In this document: positions 1 through 5,089 of the stretch, one piece after another
How the letters are laid out: the number at the start of each line of letters is the position of its first letter
Position numbering within the stretch: position 1 is the stretch's first letter
Assembly: GCA_038222915.1 (NCBI GenBank)
Contig: JBBRHH010000406.1
Span: 1-5,833, forward strand
Direction of reading: 5' to 3'
Length of the DNA: 5,833 nucleotides
DNA from: JBBRHH01 sp038222915
Lineage (GTDB): Bacteria > Planctomycetota > Phycisphaerae > Tepidisphaerales > Tepidisphaeraceae
Position numbers and translations under genes: made by a program
The notes under the pieces: model-generated
What the model saw: the letters and a program-made list of their open reading frames with translations, nothing else
Databases searched by the model: none
What the model was told of the DNA's origin: nothing

Positions 1-95
1 AGTGATACTTGATGTCGTAAACCGTGTGCGATCCCAGCCGATACTCTTTCTCAGCCACACAACAAGACTAACCCAAGAAGACACGCTAAAGCAAT

Positions 96-111
96 TCCGC
101 CTGAAGGCGAA
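96..111 (-). terminator. Weak hairpin downstream of the SUKH gene, possible terminator
   Basis: Just past the stop of the minus-strand SUKH gene there is a short stem with a four-base loop. The core arms are CGCC and GGCG, extended on the minus strand by one G-U and one A-T pair. No clean U-run follows, so it would be a poor intrinsic terminator. It could equally be a chance hairpin. Confidence 0.22.
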
Positions 112-123
112 GGTTTTCAACCG

Positions 124-513
124 CTAAGATGGATCAATAAAACTCTCCAAGTCCCGAAAGTCCAACCGGGCCAGATCGTCATGAAACACATGCACAACGT
201 GGCCGAGGATCGGCCCATCGCAACAGACACAATGCGGGTTGGAATCACTCGCTTCGAGGAATGGAAAATATCCCCATCGATCGGTAATCCCGGTCTGACG
301 AAACCCGGCCAGCAATTCCTCGACCTCCGCCAGTGCCAAGAATCGCACCGCAAGTGGTCCGATCGTCAGCCCATTGCATTGCTCATACAGTGAGCAAACC
401 GAAGTCGGCAACGAAAGTCCCTGCTTCTTCTCAAAAGCTCGCAATTCCTCGCTTGTGGCGGCCGGCAACAATTCAACGCCAGCCACGGCAGCCAAAGCGT
501 CCAATGAATCCAT
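124..513 (-). CDS. SMI1/KNR4 (SUKH) family protein
   Basis: This 129-residue protein has the look of the SMI1/KNR4 (SUKH) superfamily. In sequence order I see an amphipathic start with FEKKQGLSLP (27-36), then YEQCNG (43-48) where the family usually has a 'Y...NG' turn. SNPHCVCC (91-98), GHVVHVFHDD (104-113) and a final helix ending SFIDPS follow. The length is typical of a single-domain member. No signal peptide or membrane segment is visible, so it should be cytoplasmic. Bacterial SUKH proteins often serve as immunity proteins to polymorphic toxins, but no toxin gene is adjacent here, so that role is only possible. The ATG at 513 is the only standard start between the upstream in-frame stop and the domain; GGGAAG lies a short way upstream. 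It is divergent from the dehydratase gene. The family call is fairly secure; the function is unknown. Confidence 0.8.
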   Translation of the reverse strand: MDSLDALAAVAGVELLPAATSEELRAFEKKQGLSLPTSVCSLYEQCNGLTIGPLAVRFLALAEVEELLAGFRQTGITDRWGYFPFLEASDSNPHCVCCDGPILGHVVHVFHDDLARLDFRDLESFIDPS

Positions 514-605
514 CCGCTCATCTTCCCAAAACCACGGCTTGAACGATATGGGCGATGTTGCTGTTCAAGTGAGAAACACCGCTTGGGCAGCTATAGTTGC
601 AATGA
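514..605. promoter_or_regulatory. Divergent intergenic region with inverted repeat and -10-like box
   Basis: This 92-bp gap separates the starts of two divergent genes and must hold control signals for both. It contains a perfect 7-bp inverted repeat, CTTGAAC at 538-544 and GTTCAAG at 563-569, with 18 bases between the arms. The right arm read on the minus strand contains TTGAAC, a -35-like hexamer facing the SUKH gene, but no good -10 follows it. On the plus strand TATAGT (592-597) resembles a -10 box and lies only 8 bases before the dehydratase ATG. No matching -35 box is at the usual distance. The repeat could be an operator or chance. Confidence 0.3.
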
Positions 606-2168
606 ATGACCAACCCCGGCCAATCGAATCTGAATGACTTCGCCCTCCGCCTTCATGACGAAGACAACGTGGCTGTTGTAAAGCGGCTGATACGCGCTGG
701 TCAGTGCCTGCAGTATCACGACGTCATCATGCGCTCATCCAAAGACATCCCGCCCGGGCACAAGATTGCCGTTGCATTGGTGGCCGCCGGCGACCCGGTT
801 GTGAAGTATGGACAGGTGATCGGTTTCGCCCGCACTGCCATTGAGCCGGGGCAGCATGTGCATACCCATAACCTGAGTATCCGAGACTTTGGGCGCGAAT
901 ACGATTTCTGCCGCGACGCCCGGCCCGTTAACTATTATCCCCCCGACGCAATGCGGGAGTTTGACGGTTACTTAAGGCCTGACGAACGCGTAGGAACGCG
1001 AAACTACGTCGCGGTCATTTCCTCGGTCAACTGCTCGGCGTCCGTGTCGCACTACGTTGCCAATCGATTCAAGTCCGAAGAATTTAGGCGAGACTTCCCG
1101 GGTGTGGACGGCGTCGTGCCGTTTACCCACAAAGGTGGCTGCGGCGTTCAGCCCGGCGAACCACACGACATACTCAAACGTGTCCTGGCCGGCATTGCGC
1201 GCCATCCAAACATTTTTGGTTACGTGATGATTGGCCTCGGCTGCGAAGTGAACCAGGTTCAGTTCATCCGAAGCGAACATCGCCTCGACGTCCTCCGCCC
1301 GGGGCAACCAGCGCCGGCTTTCATGACCATTCAGGAAAAGGGCGGCGTTGCCAAAACAGTGGAGGCGGCCGTCGACGCGGTGCGATTGCTTCTGCCACGC
1401 GCAAGCGAGGCGCGGCGATCACGCCAACCCATTAGTAAACTGGCGCTCGCGCTTAATTGCGGGGGCTCGGACGGCAACAGCGGCATCACCGCCAACCCCG
1501 CCCTTGGTTATGCGTCCGATGAACTCGTGCGCTACGGGGGCGCAAGCGTGCTGGCTGAAACACCAGAGATCTACGGCGCCGAACATTTGCTGACGCGACG
1601 CGCAATATCACGCGAAGTCGGCGAAAAGCTCGTCGACCTGATCCACTGGTGGGAGCAACACGCCGCCGTGCACGGGGCGACGATCGACAACAATCCAAGC
1701 TGGGGGAACAAAGAAGGGGGGCTGACCACCATCTATGAAAAATCATTGGGCGCTGTCGCGAAAGGCGGCCAATCACCCCTTGCAGCCGTCTACAAATACG
1801 CTGAGCAGATCACCGGCAACGGTTTCGCATTCATGGACACGCCAGGCTACGATCCCGTAAGCATGACAGGACTGGTGGCGGGGGGGTGCAACATTGGATG
1901 CTTCACCACCGGCCGCGGCAGCGTTTATGGCTGCAAGCCATCACCATGCATCAAGATTGCAACCAATACGCCCCTGTTCGAGCACATGAACGACGACATG
2001 GATTTGAACGCCGGAACGATTCTCGATGGAACCGAAACGCTGGAAGAAGTTGGACGTCGGATCTTCGAAAGAATTCTAAGCGTCGCGAGCGGCGAGCGAA
2101 CAAAAAGTGAAGCAGCAGGAATAGGAGACGAAGAGTTCGCGCCGTGGATGCTCGGGCCTACGTTCTAA
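606..2168 (+). CDS. UxaA/GarD family sugar-acid dehydratase (altronate dehydratase-like), SAF domain fused
   Basis: This 520-residue protein matches full-length altronate/galactarate dehydratases (UxaA about 495 aa, GarD about 523 aa), which dehydrate sugar acids to 2-keto-3-deoxy acids in hexuronate and aldarate catabolism. Residues about 10-95 form the SAF-type N-terminal domain. The catalytic part begins near GTRNYVAV (130-137). Family motifs follow in order: HKGGCG (175-180), GLGCE (210-214), TIQEKGG (241-247), CGGSDGNSGITANPALG (285-301), ETPEIYGAEHLLT (318-330), GNKEGGLTTIYEKSLGA (367-383), MDTPG (410-414), FTTGRGS (433-439) and DDMD (463-466). It is presumably cytoplasmic and metal dependent, as in the family. 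The ATG at 606 directly follows an in-frame TGA and keeps the whole SAF domain; no Shine-Dalgarno is evident. No pathway neighbours are in view, so the substrate (altronate, galactarate or another acid) cannot be fixed. The fused SAF domain argues against the split SuyA/SuyB sulfolactate lyase. Confidence 0.93.
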   Translation: MTNPGQSNLNDFALRLHDEDNVAVVKRLIRAGQCLQYHDVIMRSSKDIPPGHKIAVALVAAGDPVVKYGQVIGFARTAIEPGQHVHTHNLSIRDFGREYDFCRDARPVNYYPPDAMREFDGYLRPDERVGTRNYVAVISSVNCSASVSHYVANRFKSEEFRRDFPGVDGVVPFTHKGGCGVQPGEPHDILKRVLAGIARHPNIFGYVMIGLGCEVNQVQFIRSEHRLDVLRPGQPAPAFMTIQEKGGVAKTVEAAVDAVRLLLPRASEARRSRQPISKLALALNCGGSDGNSGITANPALGYASDELVRYGGASVLAETPEIYGAEHLLTRRAISREVGEKLVDLIHWWEQHAAVHGATIDNNPSWGNKEGGLTTIYEKSLGAVAKGGQSPLAAVYKYAEQITGNGFAFMDTPGYDPVSMTGLVAGGCNIGCFTTGRGSVYGCKPSPCIKIATNTPLFEHMNDDMDLNAGTILDGTETLEEVGRRIFERILSVASGERTKSEAAGIGDEEFAPWMLGPTF

Positions 2169-2188
2169 CTAATTGGCAGGTTTAGACC

Positions 2189-2205
2189 GTTTTGATGATC
2201 AAAAC
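2189..2205. terminator. Inverted repeat between convergent genes, possible bidirectional terminator
   Basis: GTTTTG and CAAAAC form a 6-bp stem around a 5-base loop, between the end of the dehydratase gene and the end of the minus-strand toxin gene. The toxin stop codon lies inside it. A convergent junction is where a shared terminator would be expected. The stem is AT-rich and lacks a separate U-tract, so the call is weak. Confidence 0.28.
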
Positions 2206-2492
2206 CGGGCTCGCCATTTTGCAGGGTCGCGCTTGCAATGGAATATGGCTGCGATGATTGCTCTGCCGTTCTCCGCCACAAAATAGATAGCGTAAGGAAA
2301 TTTCCGGAGGAGATACCGCCGAACCCCGTTATGGATGACGGGAAAAGAGTCCATCCGCTCTAAAATCTGTTCGAATGCGTGGTCAACTGCCGCAGTGAAC
2401 TCTACGCCAAGACCCTCTCGCTGCTTTTCATACCACTCGTATGCTTCGCGAAAATCCGCTTCCGCCTCCGGCTTGACGAGAAGCTTGATCAC
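2199..2492 (-). CDS. RelE/ParE family toxin of a type II toxin-antitoxin pair
   Basis: This encodes a 97-residue protein when started at the GTG at 2492. It fits the ParE/RelE fold: an opening strand (VIKLLVKPEAE), two helices through about residue 48, then the C-terminal sheet with RRYLLRKFPYAIYF (58-71) and HCKRDPAKWRAR (85-96). The arginine-rich FPY segment and the H..RDP.KW ending are strong family signatures. ParE members poison DNA gyrase and RelE members cleave mRNA at the ribosome; sequence alone does not say which this is. The GTG overlaps the antitoxin stop as GTGA, a layout typical of translational coupling. An in-frame ATG at 2525 would add 11 residues not expected in the family and deepen the overlap, so I prefer GTG. 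The gene appears intact, so the toxin may be functional. Confidence 0.88.
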   Translation of the reverse strand: MIKLLVKPEAEADFREAYEWYEKQREGLGVEFTAAVDHAFEQILERMDSFPVIHNGVRRYLLRKFPYAIYFVAENGRAIIAAIFHCKRDPAKWRARF

Positions 2493-2716
2493 CGGCCAAG
2501 AACCCGCGCTTTGACATTCTCCCACGAATCGCCGGCGTCGGGCGATGCTCGATGCGCATCCAGCCGCGCCTCCAGCTCAAGTTGTTGAGGCTCGGTCAGC
2601 GGTATGACCTTGGGGGTTTCCGCCAATGTATCCCACAACTCACCGATGAGGTCCAAACGCTCGTCGGGCGTGAGCTCCAGTAGATCTGCCATTGTTAATC
2701 GCTTTGGCATACCCAC
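2489..2716 (-). CDS. Addiction module antitoxin (PF09720/TIGR02574-like)
   Basis: This 75-residue acidic protein resembles the PF09720 / TIGR02574 addiction-module antitoxins that pair with ParE/RelE toxins. The N-terminal half has the typical LTPDERLDLIGELWDTL (15-31). The second half carries PLTEPQQLELEARLDAH (39-55), then SPDAGDSWENVKAR (58-71), the usual ending of the family. It should bind and neutralise the toxin encoded directly downstream, and may repress the operon. Two starts are possible: GTG at 2716 and ATG at 2710, two codons later. An AGGAGG ribosome site lies 11 bases before the GTG and 17 before the ATG, so I chose GTG, although ATG would give a more usual first residue. It follows pyrF on the same strand after a 15-base gap and overlaps the toxin by 4 bases. 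Confidence 0.87.
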   Translation of the reverse strand: MGMPKRLTMADLLELTPDERLDLIGELWDTLAETPKVIPLTEPQQLELEARLDAHRASPDAGDSWENVKARVLGR

Positions 2717-2727
2717 AGTTTAGCGCG

Positions 2728-2733
2728 CCTCCT
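2728..2733 (-). promoter_or_regulatory. Strong Shine-Dalgarno for the antitoxin, overlapping the pyrF stop
   Basis: AGGAGG reads on the minus strand from 2733 to 2728, and its first two bases belong to the TAG stop codon of pyrF. It is the clearest ribosome-binding site in the window. Its distance favours GTG 2716 over ATG 2710 as the antitoxin start. The overlap suggests that ribosomes finishing pyrF expose or feed this site. Confidence 0.65.
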
Positions 2734-3676
2734 AAGCCCTGGCAATCGTCCCCAGATCCGCCCGCATATCGACCGCCGCCTGCTCCACACACTTCTTCCA
2801 ATCGCTCCCAAATTGGTCGGCATACTTCTTCTCGCGATGAGCATAGAGAATGCTCCGGCTCGCGGAGACGATCGCGCCTTGGCCGTCAATGAACGCGGCC
2901 TTGGTCATTTCGGCCGTCGCCCCCTGCGTGCCATATCCTGGAAGAAGGAAAATCGACTGTGGCAGCCGCTTCCGCAATGATTGCATTGTGTGTGTCTGCG
3001 TAGCGCCGACCACCGCGCCGATGGAGCTGAAGCCGCGGTTGCCAACAAGCCCCTCGGACGCAGCTACGAGCGCGAGCCGATCGGCAACCAGTTCCGACCA
3101 CGTCCGACCATCCTCCAACTTCACATCCTGAAAATCGGCCGATCCCGGATTGCTCGTGCGGACGAGGACGAACAGCCCTTTGCCAAGATCGCGGGCGGTG
3201 TCGACAAACGGCTTGAGTGTATCAATGCCCAGCATCGGATTGATGGTGATTGCGTCGGGGGCAACGATCGGTTCGCGCTCGTCAAAAGCAGGATCGGTCA
3301 TATGTGCTTCGGCGTACGCCATCGAGGTCGCGCCAATGTCGCCGCGTTTGACGTCGCCGATCACCACAAGACCCAGATCCGCGGCCTCCTGCACCAGGCT
3401 GTAATACGCCTCGACGCCCTCCCACAGATATTTCTCAAAATAAGCGGATTGAAACTTTACGCATGGAACCAGCGGCGCGACCGTCCGCAGCACACCAATC
3501 GTGAAGTCGAAAATCGCATCGATTGCCGCCTCGGCGTCGTTGGCATTTCGGCGAGTCGCGTCCCCCGCGACGGCGTCCGGAATCATGTCAAACATCGGAT
3601 CGATCCCGACACAGATGGGAGACCCTTTGGCTTCGATGGCGGCGAGCAGGCGATCAGAAAAGATTTGTTCAGACAT
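2732..3676 (-). CDS. pyrF: Orotidine 5'-phosphate decarboxylase, long (type 2) form
   Basis: PyrF (EC 4.1.1.23) decarboxylates OMP to UMP, the last step of de novo pyrimidine synthesis in the cytoplasm. At 314 residues it belongs to the longer 'type 2' subfamily rather than the roughly 230-240 aa E. coli type. The TIM-barrel landmarks appear in order: CVGIDP (22-27), KFQSAYFE (74-81) and the catalytic DVKRGDIG (108-115). This last motif carries the D-x-K-x-x-D signature as D108, K110 and D113. Further on are ITINPMLG (143-150), VRTSNPGSADFQD (172-184) and the phosphate-binding loop LLPGYGTQGA (244-253). ATG 3676 gives the usual N-terminus (MSEQIFSDRL); no clear ribosome site precedes it. It heads a minus-strand unit with the antitoxin and toxin genes and is divergent from the glycosyltransferase. 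It appears intact and is probably essential when uracil is absent. Confidence 0.95.
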   Translation of the reverse strand: MSEQIFSDRLLAAIEAKGSPICVGIDPMFDMIPDAVAGDATRRNANDAEAAIDAIFDFTIGVLRTVAPLVPCVKFQSAYFEKYLWEGVEAYYSLVQEAADLGLVVIGDVKRGDIGATSMAYAEAHMTDPAFDEREPIVAPDAITINPMLGIDTLKPFVDTARDLGKGLFVLVRTSNPGSADFQDVKLEDGRTWSELVADRLALVAASEGLVGNRGFSSIGAVVGATQTHTMQSLRKRLPQSIFLLPGYGTQGATAEMTKAAFIDGQGAIVSASRSILYAHREKKYADQFGSDWKKCVEQAAVDMRADLGTIARA

Positions 3677-3682
3677 GTCGAG

Positions 3683-3709
3683 ATTCTATGGACTTGATTC
3701 GCCAAACAA
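3683..3709 (-). promoter_or_regulatory. Weak promoter candidate for pyrF
   Basis: On the minus strand TTGTTT (3709-3704) and TAGAAT (3688-3683) resemble -35 and -10 boxes with a short 15-base spacer. The -10-like box ends 6 bases before the pyrF ATG, which would give a very short or absent leader. The match is modest and may be chance. Confidence 0.2.
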
Positions 3710-3786
3710 CACGTCCGGATCACCGTAAAATTCCGCGTTTCAAAAGACTGGTTTCTGATGTCCGCCCCAACCGCGAAAACGCGCAG

Positions 3787-3815
3787 TTGAACCCAGTCGC
3801 GTCATACCGCATATT
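3787..3815 (+). promoter_or_regulatory. Sigma70-like promoter candidate for the glycosyltransferase operon
   Basis: TTGAAC (3787-3792) and CATATT (3810-3815) are separated by 17 bases, the ideal spacing, and each matches the consensus at four of six positions. Transcription would start near 3822, about 35 bases before the glycosyltransferase ATG. It is the best-spaced plus-strand candidate I found in the 180-bp divergent gap 3677-3856. The rest of that gap shows no gene or other clear signal. Confidence 0.3.
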
Positions 3816-3856
3816 GGTCGCTCCAGACACGCCTCTGAAACCGGACAGTGTGGAGC

Positions 3857-5086
3857 ATGGGCATCGTAGAAATCATCCTCCTGGTGATCTATTTCGTCGT
3901 CGGTCCGCTTGCGTGGGGTGGCTTCGGCTTCGCCATGTTCAGCGGCCGCGATCGCATGCGCAAAGTGAAGCGCCCGATCCCCCCGACGCCCGATCCCGCT
4001 CCCAGCGCCACGATTCTCGTTCCCGCAAAGGATGAGGGCCAGCGCATCCGCGACTGCCTCACCTCCGCACTGGCGCAGGATTATCCAAATTTCAAAGTCA
4101 TCGCTGTCGACGATCGAAGCACCGATGCCACCGGCACAATCATGGATGAGATGGCCGCCAGCGATCCAAGGCTTCAAATCGTGCACATTCGCGATGGCCA
4201 GTTGCCCAAAGGTTGGACGGGCAAGAACAACGCCATATACACCGGTGTCAAGCATGCCGATGGAGAGTGGCTCCTTTTCTTCGATTCCGACGTCATCCTC
4301 GAGGCCGACGCCCTTCGCGCCACACTCACCTCGGCCGTCACGCGCAAATATGACATGATCAGCCTGTTGCCGCGCCTCGAAAGCCACAGCTTCTGGGAAG
4401 GGCTGCTCATCCCGCTTGCCGGTGCGAGCGTCATGACGATGTATCTCGCCGCGCTGAGCAATGATGACAACCACCCGAATCTGGCCTTCGGCAATGGCCA
4501 GTTCATGCTGATGTCGCGCAAAGTCTACGACGCCTTTGGCGGCCACGAAGCCGTCCGCGACAAATATTGCGAAGACATGTACATCGCCCGCGCCATCAAA
4601 GCGAAGGGCTTTCGCGCTCGCTTCGTCTGGGGCAACGATTTCTGCGCGGTACGCATGTACAGTTCGCTCAAGGAGATCATGCGTGGTTGGAGCCGGATCT
4701 TCTTTTCGACGAGCGCCGGTCGGCCGTGGCGTATTCTCGGCGCGGTCGCATTCATCCTCGTCTGCTGCTTCTCCGCCTATGCCGCGCTTGGGTGGGGCGT
4801 TACGCAGGCCGTCCACGGCGCGACGCTTTCATCGACTCTTTGGCTCACCTTTACAGTCTTGCACGCAACGCTAATGCTCGTGTTTCTTTCGATTATGTAT
4901 GTGCTAAGCGGCAACCACTGGAGCTACGCCCTAGCCTTCCCCCTTGCACAGATCATGCTTCTTCGCATCTATGCGCTGGCCCTGAAAACCTGCCTGACCG
5001 GCAAGCTCGAATGGCGCGGTACCGTCTACACGAAGCCCACCGCCGATCCCGTCGCCATCCAAACCAACCTCAACCCCGAACCCTGA
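3857..5086 (+). CDS. Family 2 glycosyltransferase, membrane anchored (HpnB/CrtQ-like)
   Basis: This 409-residue protein is an inverting GT-A glycosyltransferase of family GT2. A hydrophobic N-terminal segment (about 2-25) is followed by a cytoplasmic catalytic domain with PAKDE (56-60), DDRSTDAT (85-92), GWTGK (119-123) and the metal-binding FDSD (142-145). An acidic ED pair (239-240) and RGWSR (276-280) stand where processive-type GT2 enzymes have their ED and (Q/R)xxRW elements. Three further membrane segments lie at about 293-317, 326-349 and 354-377. GWTGK and this membrane pattern recall hopanoid-associated HpnB and carotenoid-type CrtQ transferases, so a lipid acceptor is a fair guess, but neither sugar nor acceptor can be assigned. 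An in-frame GTG at 3848 would add three residues. I chose ATG 3857, although GGAG sits only one base before it, too close for normal use. The flavoenzyme follows almost immediately. Confidence 0.88.
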   Translation: MGIVEIILLVIYFVVGPLAWGGFGFAMFSGRDRMRKVKRPIPPTPDPAPSATILVPAKDEGQRIRDCLTSALAQDYPNFKVIAVDDRSTDATGTIMDEMAASDPRLQIVHIRDGQLPKGWTGKNNAIYTGVKHADGEWLLFFDSDVILEADALRATLTSAVTRKYDMISLLPRLESHSFWEGLLIPLAGASVMTMYLAALSNDDNHPNLAFGNGQFMLMSRKVYDAFGGHEAVRDKYCEDMYIARAIKAKGFRARFVWGNDFCAVRMYSSLKEIMRGWSRIFFSTSAGRPWRILGAVAFILVCCFSAYAALGWGVTQAVHGATLSSTLWLTFTVLHATLMLVFLSIMYVLSGNHWSYALAFPLAQIMLLRIYALALKTCLTGKLEWRGTVYTKPTADPVAIQTNLNPEP

Positions 5087-5089
5087 CCC

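Noticed and set aside
2..127. Open plus-strand frame of 41 codons from the left edge to a TAA, which could be the C-terminal end of a gene.
   Set aside because: The stretch is short enough to stay open by chance, the opposite strand is open there too, and the residues match no family I recognise.
606..2168. Sulfolactate sulfo-lyase (SuyAB) as the identity of the UxaA-like gene.
   Set aside because: SuyA and SuyB are separate proteins in that system; here SAF and catalytic domains are fused at the length of altronate/galactarate dehydratases.
2492..2525. Upstream ATG start (2525) for the toxin.
   Set aside because: It adds 11 residues not typical of ParE/RelE toxins, whereas the GTGA overlap at 2489-2492 gives the usual length and coupling.
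2199..2716. Toxin-antitoxin pair as part of a mobile element.
   Set aside because: No transposase, integrase, terminal repeats or target duplication were seen on either side.
2981..3697. Plus-strand open frame of 238 codons opposite pyrF.
   Set aside because: PyrF motifs on the minus strand are unmistakable, and the antisense translation is low in hydrophobic core pattern with no family match.
3740..4816. Long minus-strand open frame (358 codons) opposite the glycosyltransferase.
   Set aside because: The plus strand carries ordered GT2 motifs and membrane segments throughout; the antisense product has no recognisable domain and is a codon-usage shadow.
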